Shown one piece after another: positions 43,940 to 51,761 of a DNA stretch of 64,000 nt; position 1 is the first letter of the stretch, and each line of letters opens with the position of its first letter. Source of the stretch: an uncultured Flavobacteriaceae bacterium (GTDB lineage Bacteria; Bacteroidota; Bacteroidia; Flavobacteriales; Flavobacteriaceae); assembly GCA_905181615.1 (NCBI GenBank), contig CAJIYH010000004.1:1-64000 (forward strand), written 5' to 3'. The notes under the pieces were generated by a model that was given only the letters and a program-made list of their open reading frames with translations, ran no database searches and had not been told where the DNA came from. Made by a program: the position numbers and the translations under genes.

Positions 43940-44746
43940 CTATACAGCTACATTATGTTCTCTGAGTGCGTCGTTCAAAGAGGTTTTTTTATTAGTACTT
44001 TCTTTGCGCTTTCCAATAATTAAAGCACATGGAACTTGATATTCTCCAGCGGGAAACTGTTTTGCGTATGTTCCAGGGATTACTACAGAACGTGCCGGAA
44101 CGACACCTTTATATTCAATGGGTTGATCACCTGAAACATCGATTATTTTGGTTGAAGCTGTAAGGACAACATTTGCCCCAAGAACTGATTCACGTTCTAC
44201 ACGAACTCCTTCGACTACAATGCAACGTGAGCCAACAAAAGCATCATCTTCTATGATAACGGGTTTCGCTTGAAGTGGTTCCAAAACTCCCCCAATTCCA
44301 ACGCCTCCGCTCAAGTGAACATTTTTACCAATTTGCGCACAACTACCCACGGTAGCCCATGTGTCTATCATAGATCCAGAATCTACATAAGCACCAATAT
44401 TAACATAACTAGGCATCAGAATAACCCCCGAAGCAATGTATGCTCCTTGACGGGCAACTGCATGAGGAACCACTCGAATTCCTTTAGCTGCATAATCTTT
44501 TTTTAGAGGCATTTTATCATGAAATTCCATAGGACCCGCATGAAGAGTTTCCATCTTTTGAATCGGAAAATATAACACAACTGCTTTTTTAACCCATTCA
44601 TTTACTTGCCAACCGTTTGGAGTTGGTTCAGCTACACGAAGTACACCTTCGTCTAGTTGTTTGACTATGGATCGAATCGCATTTTGCGTTTCTTCTTGTT
44701 CTAAAAGGCTTCTGTCTTCCCAAGCTGCTTCTATAATTGCTCTCAT
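43940..44746 (-). CDS. dapD: Tetrahydrodipicolinate N-succinyltransferase
   Basis: DapD transfers a succinyl group from succinyl-CoA to tetrahydrodipicolinate in the succinylase branch of lysine and diaminopimelate synthesis. The N-terminal helical region starts RAIIEAAWEDRSLLEQ. The left-handed beta-helix (about 100-240) holds hexapeptide repeats such as VILMPSYVNIGAYVDSGSMIDTWATVGSCAQIG, with the catalytic Asp in the D-S-G/MIDTWA area. The track start at 44770 is a GTG that overlaps the -7 box (44770-44777), so translation from there is unlikely; ATG at 44746 gives 268 residues and a short leader. Confidence 0.96.
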   Translation of the reverse strand: MRAIIEAAWEDRSLLEQEETQNAIRSIVKQLDEGVLRVAEPTPNGWQVNEWVKKAVVLYFPIQKMETLHAGPMEFHDKMPLKKDYAAKGIRVVPHAVARQGAYIASGVILMPSYVNIGAYVDSGSMIDTWATVGSCAQIGKNVHLSGGVGIGGVLEPLQAKPVIIEDDAFVGSRCIVVEGVRVERESVLGANVVLTASTKIIDVSGDQPIEYKGVVPARSVVIPGTYAKQFPAGEYQVPCALIIGKRKESTNKKTSLNDALREHNVAV

Positions 44747-44769
44747 TAAAATGTTTTTAAAATTTTGCA

Positions 44770-44777
44770 CAAATTTA
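44770..44777 (-). promoter_or_regulatory. -7 box of dapD
   Basis: Minus-strand TAAATTTG, exact TAnnTTTG, 23 nt before ATG 44746. It decides the start of dapD, since the upstream GTG lies within it. Confidence 0.6.
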
Positions 44778-44830
44778 AGCTTTTCACCTGACTTTATTTA
44801 GTTTTTTTATACGAACCCAATAAGGAGCTG

Positions 44831-44838
44831 TATATTTG
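44831..44838 (+). promoter_or_regulatory. -7 box of ruvX, 3 nt before the start codon
   Basis: TATATTTG, exact TAnnTTTG, ends at 44838; ATG is at 44842. A leaderless mRNA is predicted for the ruvX-def-DUF5606-mazG operon. The T-run around 44800-44810 may act as the -33 region. Confidence 0.6.
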
Positions 44839-44841
44839 CAC

Positions 44842-45267
44842 ATGCCAGAAATTATAGCAATCGATTTTGGAACCAAACGCACCGGAATAGCAGCAACAGA
44901 TCCGTTACAGCTTGTAGCCTCTGCATTAACTTCGCTTACTACTAATGAGGTTATTCCTTTTTTAAAAGAATACATCACTACTCATGATGTTTCTGTTTGT
45001 GTTCTTGGGCAGCCTAAACGTCACGACGGTTCTTTGTCGGAAGTTGAAAATGAAATAAAAAAGTTTATTATTGCATTAAATAACAAAATTCCAAGTTTAA
45101 AAATTGAGCGTCACGATGAGCGCTTTACCTCTAAGATGGCTTTTCAAACCCTTTTAGATTCTGGAATAGGAAAAAAGAAAAGACAAGACAAAGGTTTGCT
45201 TGATAAAATAAGTGCAACTCTTATCTTGCAGTCGTATTTAGAAGCAAGAAACAATACTAGTTTATGA
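44842..45267 (+). CDS. ruvX: Holliday junction resolvase-like protein RuvX (YqgF)
   Basis: A 141-residue YqgF/RuvX RNase H-fold nuclease, linked to 16S rRNA maturation and to Holliday junction resolution. The first strand has PEIIAIDFGTKRTGIAATD (catalytic Asp), then CVLGQPKRHDGSLSEVE, ERHDERFTSKMAFQTL and DKGLLDKISATLILQSYL, whose late Asp completes the site. The track start at 44836 is a TTG within the -7 box; ATG at 44842 has the canonical N terminus. Its stop overlaps the start of def by 4 bp (ATGA), indicating coupled translation. Confidence 0.94.
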   Translation: MPEIIAIDFGTKRTGIAATDPLQLVASALTSLTTNEVIPFLKEYITTHDVSVCVLGQPKRHDGSLSEVENEIKKFIIALNNKIPSLKIERHDERFTSKMAFQTLLDSGIGKKKRQDKGLLDKISATLILQSYLEARNNTSL

Positions 45268-45851
45268 TATTACCCATTGTAGCATACGGAACGTCCGTAT
45301 TGAAGAAAAAAGGAAAGGACATTAATCCAGAATATCCTGATTTAGATCAACTACTCGTAAACATGTGGGAAACCATGTATGAGGCTAAAGGAGTTGGATT
45401 GGCTGCACCACAAGTTGGAATAGGCATCCGGGTCTTTATAGTTGATGCATCTCCATTTGCAGAAGATGAAGAATTAACAGAAGATGAACAAAAACAATTA
45501 GCAGGCTTTAAAAAAGTTTTTATCAATCCTCAAATTAAAGAGTCAGGAGAAGAATGGGCTTTTAATGAAGGCTGTTTAAGTATTCCAGATGTTCGTGAAG
45601 ATGTGTATCGACAAGAAGATATAGAAGTACATTATTTCGATGAAAACTTCAAAGAACATACTGAGGTTTTAACTGGGCTTGCCGCTCGTGTTGTCCAGCA
45701 TGAATTCGATCACGTCGAAGGGGTATTGTTCACAGACAAATTATCTCCACTCAAAAAAAGATTAATCAAAGGAAAATTAAATAATATAGCAAAAGGAAAT
45801 ATAGACGTAAATTATAAAATGCGTTTTCCTTTAGCGTCAAAAAAACGATAA
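45264..45851 (+). CDS. def: Peptide deformylase
   Basis: Def removes the N-formyl group from new proteins. The three motifs are present: GVGLAAPQVGIG (motif 1), EGCLSIPDV (motif 2, Cys metal ligand) and VVQHEFDHVEGVLF (motif 3, HExxH). A residue insertion between motifs 1 and 2 (FAEDEELTEDEQKQLAGF) is acidic and seen in other Bacteroidota deformylases. The 195-residue length is normal for these. It is translationally coupled to ruvX (4-bp overlap) and followed after 8 bp by the DUF5606 gene. fmt is not adjacent, unlike in many Proteobacteria. Confidence 0.97.
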   Translation: MILPIVAYGTSVLKKKGKDINPEYPDLDQLLVNMWETMYEAKGVGLAAPQVGIGIRVFIVDASPFAEDEELTEDEQKQLAGFKKVFINPQIKESGEEWAFNEGCLSIPDVREDVYRQEDIEVHYFDENFKEHTEVLTGLAARVVQHEFDHVEGVLFTDKLSPLKKRLIKGKLNNIAKGNIDVNYKMRFPLASKKR

Positions 45852-45859
45852 ATATAGAT

Positions 45860-46324
45860 ATGGAATTAGATAAAATAATAGCTATTTCAGGTCGTCCAGG
45901 ACTTTTTGAAGTTCAAGTTCAAACCCGAACTGGTTTTGTTGCTCATTCATTAGTTGACGGTAAGCGAATTACTGCAAGTATTCGAGATCAAGTAAGTTTA
46001 CTTTCGGAGATTAATATTTATGGATTACAAGACGAAGTTCCATTAGCAGAGATTTTCCAGAAAATTCTTGCAAAAGAAAATGGTGCAGTTTGCTCCGTGA
46101 AGCCTAAAGCTCCAGCTACAGACTTAGAGGCATTCTTCTTTGAAGTTTTTCAAGATTATGATGAAGAACGCGTATATCCTAGTGATATTAAGAAAATCAT
46201 TCAATGGTATAATGTTTTGGTAAACAAAGGACTTTTGGTTACCGAAAAAGCACCAGAAAAGAAAGCTCCAGCAAAAAAGGTACCAGCAAAAAAGGCAAAA
46301 GCAACGGCCACTAAAAAAGATTAA
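45860..46324 (+). CDS. DUF5606 protein
   Basis: A 154-residue protein of the Bacteroidota-restricted DUF5606 family: ELDKIIAISGRPGLFEVQVQ and SRTGFVAHSLVDGKRITAS-like start, then a helical region with FFEVFQDYDEERVYPSDIKK. The start resembles an SH3-like beta barrel. The last 25 residues (KKAPAKKVPAKKAKATATKK) are a Lys/Ala/Pro repeat that looks like a nucleic-acid-binding histone-H1-type tail. Function is not established. The stop and start of mazG overlap by one base (TAATG), so the genes are in one operon. Confidence 0.88.
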   Translation: MELDKIIAISGRPGLFEVQVQTRTGFVAHSLVDGKRITASIRDQVSLLSEINIYGLQDEVPLAEIFQKILAKENGAVCSVKPKAPATDLEAFFFEVFQDYDEERVYPSDIKKIIQWYNVLVNKGLLVTEKAPEKKAPAKKVPAKKAKATATKKD

Positions 46325-47100
46325 TGAATTCTAGAGCCCAACAATTAGAGGCGATCGATAGGTTGCTTACCATCATGGATGAGCTCCGTGAGCAATGCCC
46401 TTGGGACAAGAACCAAACCTTCGAATCTTTACGCCACTTAACAATTGAGGAAACTTATGAGTTGAGCGATGCAATATTAGATCGTAATCTAGAGGAAATT
46501 AAAAATGAACTTGGAGACTTACTCCTCCATTTAGCTTTTTATTCCAAATTAGGAAGCGAAGAAAAAGCATTTGATATTGCAGACGTAGCAAACAGCATTT
46601 CCGATAGGCTCGTTCATAGACATCCACATGTATATGGCGATTTAGAAGTACAAGACGAGGAAGAAGTGAAGAAAAACTGGGAGGCTCTCAAACTTAAAGA
46701 GGGAAAAAAATCTGTTTTAGAAGGTGTCCCTAAGGGGCTTCCTTCTCTTGTAAAAGCCCAGCGCATCCAAGATAAAGTTGCAGGTGTTGGTTTTGACTGG
46801 GAACACCCAGATCAAGTTTGGCAAAAGGTACAAGAAGAACTTTCAGAACTAAATGCCGAGGTGAAGAATGGAACTTCAGAACGAATTGAAGCTGAATTTG
46901 GTGATGTTCTTTTCTCGATGATTAACTATGCCCGTTTTCTTAAAATCAACCCAGACATGGCACTTGAACGTACCAATCAAAAATTTACAAAACGTTTTCA
47001 GTATTTAGAAAAACAGACAAAAAAAGTAGGCAAAACCCTCCACGAAATGTCACTAGACGAAATGGATACTGTTTGGGAAAATGCTAAAAAAGAGGATTAA
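46324..47100 (+). CDS. mazG: Nucleoside triphosphate pyrophosphohydrolase MazG
   Basis: MazG hydrolyses NTPs to NMP and PPi, cleansing noncanonical nucleotides and lowering (p)ppGpp in some systems. The tandem-domain type is seen: LTIMDELREQCPWDKNQTFESLRHLTIEETYEL starts the first MazG domain, EIKNELGDLLLHLAFYSKL holds the ExxE/D metal motif, and the second domain repeats EEELSELNAEVKNG and EAEFGDVLFSMINYARF. The length of 258 is normal. It is the last gene of the ruvX operon and ends in the shared TTAA with the convergent DUF349 gene. Confidence 0.96.
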   Translation: MNSRAQQLEAIDRLLTIMDELREQCPWDKNQTFESLRHLTIEETYELSDAILDRNLEEIKNELGDLLLHLAFYSKLGSEEKAFDIADVANSISDRLVHRHPHVYGDLEVQDEEEVKKNWEALKLKEGKKSVLEGVPKGLPSLVKAQRIQDKVAGVGFDWEHPDQVWQKVQEELSELNAEVKNGTSERIEAEFGDVLFSMINYARFLKINPDMALERTNQKFTKRFQYLEKQTKKVGKTLHEMSLDEMDTVWENAKKED

Positions 47101-49010
47101 TCTTCCATTTCCTCTGTACTTTCTTCTTCAACCTTAAGCTCAAAACTTTTTTTCAATTCCCGACTAAGCGCCTTGATCTGTTTTAATTTAGTTTTCCAAG
47201 ATTCAATCTTGTTTGTGAGTTGTTCTATTTTAGTATTTACATCTTGAACCAGTTGATTTTCGCTAGAAGTATTACTGAAAAATGCCAGATTATTTTGCAA
47301 CTGAATTAATTCGCTATTGGATTCCTCTATTTTCTTGTTCAACAAGATTTGTTCTTTATTTAAACTATCTTGATTGTCTTTAATTAAGAGTAAGTCGGTT
47401 CTAAATAAGGCATCTGATTTTTGTTTTCCTTTCAGAGTCGTATTTTTCCAGAGTCCTTTTAGGAAATCCACATATTCTCTATGCAAAGAATTTTTCAATC
47501 CCTGAGAGGGTTCTCCCATTTCATTCCAATGTTTGAATGCATTTTCTATATAAGAAAACAATTCTTCAGTTTTTGTTGGTGCTTTTTGCGATTTAAAATC
47601 TTCAAAATAAGTACGTTTTGCTTTTAAAATCGCTTGATCTTCATCGCTATACGCTTCTTCTTTGTTTTTTAAACGAGCAAAATAGGTGTCTGTCGTAGTT
47701 TTAAATTCTCCCCAAAGTTGATTTGAAAGTTTTCTAGATATTCGCCCTGTTTTTTTCCAGGCAACTTGAATCGCTTTCATCCGATCCGAATAAGCACGCC
47801 AGTCAGAACTTTCTAAAATGGATTTTACTTCTTTAATAAGATTCTTCTTTGCCTCTATATGAGATTTTTCTTCTTTCTTTTGAGTTTTGTAGAAGACATT
47901 TTTTTGGTGATTGAAGTTTTTCAAAGTTAAGCGAAACTCGTTCCAAATGGATTTATTTTGTGCTCCAGGAACACGACCAATGTTGTGAAAATCTTCTTTT
48001 AATGCACTAACCTTTTTTAATGAATTTTGCCAAGCATTGTGGTTGCTTGGATGGTCTACGTATAACCCGTTGATTACTTCTAAAATTTCTTTTTTCTTCT
48101 CTAAGTTTTCAAGTTGTATGGCATCTATATTCTTGTTGTACTCGTTTTTATATTCATGGACTTTAGAAGTAGCTTCTTGAAAACGGTTCCAAAGCGTTTC
48201 TTTATGCTCTTTAGCAACAGGCCCTAAATCATTTTTCCATTGTCTGTGTAATACATTCAACTCTCGAATGGCCACTATTACATCTGAATGCTCGACAAGG
48301 GCTTCTGCTTTTTGAATTAGTTTAAGCTTTTCTTCGTAATTGTACTTGTAGTCTTTTTCACGCAAAGCTCGATCTAAATGAAGAAAATCATAAAAGCGTT
48401 CTACATGATGCTTGTAGGTTTCCCATACATTATTACTCTCTTCCCTAGGAACAGCTCCGACTTGATGCCACTCTTCTTGAAGTCCTCTGAATTTTTTATA
48501 GTTATTCGAATTATTTTCACTAATTCCAACCAAGGCTTTTATTTTCTCAATAATTTCCAACCGTTTCCCCAGATTCTCTTTCTGACTTTTTTCTTGGCTT
48601 TTATAGTGTGCACTTTTGTTTGTTTTGTATTCCTGAATTAGTTGTCTGAATTCTTTTTTGTAATTAGGACTGAATTCAAAATCTAAATCATTCCCCTCCA
48701 GTTCAATAAAAGCTTTTCTTTTTGTATCAAATTTAATTCCAAAACGACCTTCAAATTGAGTGATAACCTCTTGAATTTCTTTCCCTCTTTTAATCCATTG
48801 ATCTGAATGAATCATTTTCTTTAAAACAGCAGAATAGTCTTCTAACTCAAGCTTATCGAAGTCAATTTTGGTAACAATAGTATCATTTTTAGGCAAATCT
48901 GGAGTTGTTGATTCACTTTTCTTCTCCTCTTGTGCTGCATTGATTTCAGATGCTTCTTTGATCCCCTTTTCTTCTAAAGATTCATTAGGCTCAGTTGATT
49001 TTTCCATCAT
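47097..49010 (-). CDS. DUF349-repeat protein
   Basis: A 637-residue, highly charged, helical protein with five DUF349 units at about 178-215, 256-292, 338-375, 416-452 and 490-525. Each has a W-x-x-x-G-x-[VI] motif then W-x-x-[FY] and a helix, for example EEWHQVGAVPREESNNVWET and VAWKKTGRISRKLSNQLWGE. A coiled-coil tail follows (NKEQILLNKKIEESNSELIQLQ). The first 60 residues are acidic and low-complexity. The family is widespread in Bacteroidota, has no firm function that I know of, and may be a scaffold. It is convergent with mazG and follows aroE by 72 bp. Confidence 0.9.
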   Translation of the reverse strand: MMEKSTEPNESLEEKGIKEASEINAAQEEKKSESTTPDLPKNDTIVTKIDFDKLELEDYSAVLKKMIHSDQWIKRGKEIQEVITQFEGRFGIKFDTKRKAFIELEGNDLDFEFSPNYKKEFRQLIQEYKTNKSAHYKSQEKSQKENLGKRLEIIEKIKALVGISENNSNNYKKFRGLQEEWHQVGAVPREESNNVWETYKHHVERFYDFLHLDRALREKDYKYNYEEKLKLIQKAEALVEHSDVIVAIRELNVLHRQWKNDLGPVAKEHKETLWNRFQEATSKVHEYKNEYNKNIDAIQLENLEKKKEILEVINGLYVDHPSNHNAWQNSLKKVSALKEDFHNIGRVPGAQNKSIWNEFRLTLKNFNHQKNVFYKTQKKEEKSHIEAKKNLIKEVKSILESSDWRAYSDRMKAIQVAWKKTGRISRKLSNQLWGEFKTTTDTYFARLKNKEEAYSDEDQAILKAKRTYFEDFKSQKAPTKTEELFSYIENAFKHWNEMGEPSQGLKNSLHREYVDFLKGLWKNTTLKGKQKSDALFRTDLLLIKDNQDSLNKEQILLNKKIEESNSELIQLQNNLAFFSNTSSENQLVQDVNTKIEQLTNKIESWKTKLKQIKALSRELKKSFELKVEEESTEEMED

Positions 49011-49082
49011 CAGTTTTTTTAGTGCGAACGATAATTGCGCGCAAGTATGTTAATTACAGGCAAAATTTACAAAAAAATAAGC

Positions 49083-49844
49083 TTAATCAGTTGCTTCGTT
49101 CCATATATTCCAAGATTTTTCTGCTTGCTGTTCAAGCATGAAAAGACCGTTTTGGATTGTTGCTCCTCTCTTTTTTCCCTCTTTTAAAAACAGAGTTAAC
49201 TCGGGATTATATATTAAGTCAAACAAAAAATGCTTGGAACTAATCGACTCGTATGGAATAGCGGGAGCTTTATTTACTTCAGGATGAGTTCCTAAGGGCG
49301 TACAATTTATAATAAGTAAATGCGCTTGCATTAACTCAGAATCTATTTGTTCATAACCGATCTGACCTTCTTTAGGATTCCTAGAAACGAACAAAGGTTT
49401 AATGTTCTTTTGCTCAAGCACATATTTAATAGCTTTTGAGGCACCACCTGTACCTAATATAAGCGCTTTTTTTACGTGGTTGTCCAAATATTTCCTCAAG
49501 GCGGCTTTAAAGCCATAGGCGTCAGTATTGTGCCCTTCTGCTTTGCCGTTAGGTAAAAAACGAATTGTATTGACTGCTCCTATTATTTTTGCGTCTTCCG
49601 AAAGCTCATCTAGGTATGGAATTATCGCTTCTTTATAGGGTATTGTTATGTTTAGACCGCCTAGATTTTTAGCTTTCAATACCTCTTTAATCTTCTCTAT
49701 AGATACTAAATCAAAATTTTCATAAGAACAAGAACTAATACCTTCATTTTTGAATTTTTCAGCGAAGTAAGAACGTGAAAAAGAGTAGGCAATATCTTTA
49801 CCTACCAGCCCATATCGTGTCTTATTTTGCATTTCTTTTTTCAT
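49083..49844 (-). CDS. aroE: Shikimate dehydrogenase
   Basis: AroE reduces 3-dehydroshikimate to shikimate with NADPH in aromatic amino acid synthesis. Key signatures are RYGLVGKDIAYSFSRSYF (substrate-binding Ser residues), GLNITIPYKEAIIPYLD (catalytic Lys in N-x-T-x-P-x-K), GAVNTIRF and GHNTDAYGF (Asp), the dinucleotide motif ALILGTGGASKAI, NCTPLGTHP and NGLFMLEQQAEKSW. The short 253-residue length is typical of Bacteroidota. Start could also be the Met at residue 5 (49832). It overlaps the upstream DUF368 gene by 23 bp (11 with the shorter start), implying co-transcription. Confidence 0.95.
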   Translation of the reverse strand: MKKEMQNKTRYGLVGKDIAYSFSRSYFAEKFKNEGISSCSYENFDLVSIEKIKEVLKAKNLGGLNITIPYKEAIIPYLDELSEDAKIIGAVNTIRFLPNGKAEGHNTDAYGFKAALRKYLDNHVKKALILGTGGASKAIKYVLEQKNIKPLFVSRNPKEGQIGYEQIDSELMQAHLLIINCTPLGTHPEVNKAPAIPYESISSKHFLFDLIYNPELTLFLKEGKKRGATIQNGLFMLEQQAEKSWNIWNEATD

Positions 49845-50805
49845 ATATTTCTAATAGTGTAACAATTCCAAACCCTAAAAGTATGAAAAGCATTACGTAG
49901 ATGTTTTGTATTTCGTTTAGATTCGGCCAAATTAATTCTTGCCTGGTGACTTCGGATTCTATAACCGTTTTGTTCCCTACTAATTTCCAAGGCCAAGTTA
50001 TACTCAATGAACCGAGAATAAAACCAATTAATAGGGCTGTTATTTTTTTTGGATAATATTTTAAAAGCCAGCGGAGAACTTTTGATAAAACGAGTAAACC
50101 GGTTACAGAGCCTAAAGTGAAAACCAGTAATACACCTAGAAGGTTCATTCGAGCAGGATCATCAGTAAAGCTGAAATCAAAAGAAACTATATCTCCAAGT
50201 GAATAATAAAGTGCATTTACTGAATCGATTAATAAAAGTGTATAGTTCCCTAGAACCAGTATTAGAAATGACCCTGAAAGCCCCGGTAATATCATTCCAC
50301 TAATGCTAAGCATGCCACATAAAAAAACAAATGACAAGTTGTCGTTTTCTTGCCCAGGAGTTACTAAAGACAAAAGGATTCCAAAGCTAGCGCCTAGTAT
50401 AATCAAGATGTATTCTTTATAGCTAAACTTTTTTTCCTTAACCCAAATATGAATAACAGAGGCTAGAATCATACCAAAAAAGAATCCCCATACTTGTTTA
50501 GGATAGTGCTGAATTAAACGATCTAAAATCAAAGAAGCACTAAAGAAACTAAGAATTACTCCTGTGAAGAGCAACGTTAAAAAAGAGCCATTTACGTAGT
50601 TGTAGAACGCTTTAAATTCTGTTTTAAGAAGTAAGGATAAAGCCGTTTTATTGAACTTAGAAAATGAAAAAATAAGTTCTTCATAAAACCCTGCCGCTAA
50701 GGCTACAATCCCACCCGAAATTCCTGGGATTTTATTAGCTATTCCCATAGCAATTCCCTTGCAAATCAAGATAATTTTTTGGCTGTTACTTTTTTTAAGT
50801 TGCAT
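49822..50805 (-). CDS. DUF368 family membrane protein, copy B (PopT-like)
   Basis: A polytopic membrane protein of about 327 residues with 8-10 hydrophobic helices. The DUF368 signature near the N terminus is GIAMGIANKIPGISGGIVALAAGFYEELI, and the mid-protein pseudo-repeat is SGMILPGLSGSFLILVLGNY. DUF368 proteins (PopT) have been described as undecaprenyl phosphate translocases that recycle the lipid carrier for wall and surface glycans. Copy A lies immediately upstream; the two genes overlap by 11 bp with ATG at 50805. The track start at 50832 is a TTG. The assignment to lipid-carrier flipping is by family, not shown here. Confidence 0.9.
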   Translation of the reverse strand: MQLKKSNSQKIILICKGIAMGIANKIPGISGGIVALAAGFYEELIFSFSKFNKTALSLLLKTEFKAFYNYVNGSFLTLLFTGVILSFFSASLILDRLIQHYPKQVWGFFFGMILASVIHIWVKEKKFSYKEYILIILGASFGILLSLVTPGQENDNLSFVFLCGMLSISGMILPGLSGSFLILVLGNYTLLLIDSVNALYYSLGDIVSFDFSFTDDPARMNLLGVLLVFTLGSVTGLLVLSKVLRWLLKYYPKKITALLIGFILGSLSITWPWKLVGNKTVIESEVTRQELIWPNLNEIQNIYVMLFILLGFGIVTLLEIYEKRNAK

Positions 50806-51733
50806 CAGTTTTTTTGCTCGAATTTCGTTCAAGGAAATATAGAAAAAGAAATCCGATAATCATCAATATAACAGCAATAACAACTTGAGGGTCTCCTTCG
50901 TAATTCCATGGAGAAGTGAATTCTGTTTGGCCACCATTTTTTTTTTGCCAAGGCCATATTTTTGGTAAAGCACCTCCCATAAACCCAATCAGAAGCATTA
51001 AAGTACCTTGTTTATGTTTATCAAAGAGCCATTTTAGGATTTTGGTAAACGATTTCAATCCAACTATAATTCCAAGACCAATAACTAAAAGTCGCGAGTA
51101 GATCAAAACAAAGTTGTCCCATTCAAAATTTATGAGGGCAAGAATACTGTTTTTTGAAGTGTGTATTACAGTCTCATATGCACCCAGCAGAATATAAATA
51201 AACGAACCTGAAATTCCAGGAAGTATCATGGCGATGATGGCAATCATAGAACAGAAAAAGAGGTACGGTAAACTTACTTCATCTCCGCTAGGGGTTATTT
51301 GTGTTATGCTGTATGCAAGGACAAAACCGGAAATTAATAAGGTTATAGATGTAATTGAATTTGGTTTATTTTGTTTCAGTAACAAAACAATACTGCCGCA
51401 AATCAATCCAAAAAAGAATGCCCATACGGGTATAGGGTATTCTATTAAAAGATCATGAATAATGCCAGAAAAAAACACAATACTTGATCCAATACCCAGA
51501 ATTAACGGAAGTAGAAACCGACCATTTATTTTATTCCAAAATTCGGAAAAGCCTTCTTTTTTTAGCACCAGTAAAGAAGTAAGATTGAGATTATCTATAG
51601 AGTCGATTAGCTCTTCATAAATCCCACTAATTAAGGCAATTGTCCCTCCTGAAACTCCAGGAATCACATCAGCTATTCCCATAGCCACTCCTTTCAGGAA
51701 AACACTAAGTTTTGATACAGGTTTGTTTTTCAA
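50795..51733 (-). CDS. DUF368 family membrane protein, copy A (PopT-like)
   Basis: The 312-residue upstream paralogue of the tandem pair. It carries GVAMGIADVIPGVSGGTIALISGIYEELIDSI at the start and the internal partner IAMILPGISGSFIYILLGAYE; both the N-terminal and middle P-G-[IV]-S-G motifs match copy B. The last membrane segment ends with IGFLFLYFLERNSSKKTD. The copies are clearly divergent in sequence, so the duplication is not recent. Family knowledge suggests undecaprenyl phosphate translocation. The TPR gene lies 28 bp upstream on the same strand, so a transcript TPR-DUF368-DUF368-aroE is plausible. Confidence 0.9.
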   Translation of the reverse strand: MKNKPVSKLSVFLKGVAMGIADVIPGVSGGTIALISGIYEELIDSIDNLNLTSLLVLKKEGFSEFWNKINGRFLLPLILGIGSSIVFFSGIIHDLLIEYPIPVWAFFFGLICGSIVLLLKQNKPNSITSITLLISGFVLAYSITQITPSGDEVSLPYLFFCSMIAIIAMILPGISGSFIYILLGAYETVIHTSKNSILALINFEWDNFVLIYSRLLVIGLGIIVGLKSFTKILKWLFDKHKQGTLMLLIGFMGGALPKIWPWQKKNGGQTEFTSPWNYEGDPQVVIAVILMIIGFLFLYFLERNSSKKTDAT

Positions 51734-51761
51734 AAAATAAAATTAAAACAAGTTGACGTTA

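Noticed and set aside
44747-44770. GTG at 44770 as dapD start
   Set aside because: The GTG overlaps the exact -7 box; the downstream ATG at 44746 gives the usual N terminus.
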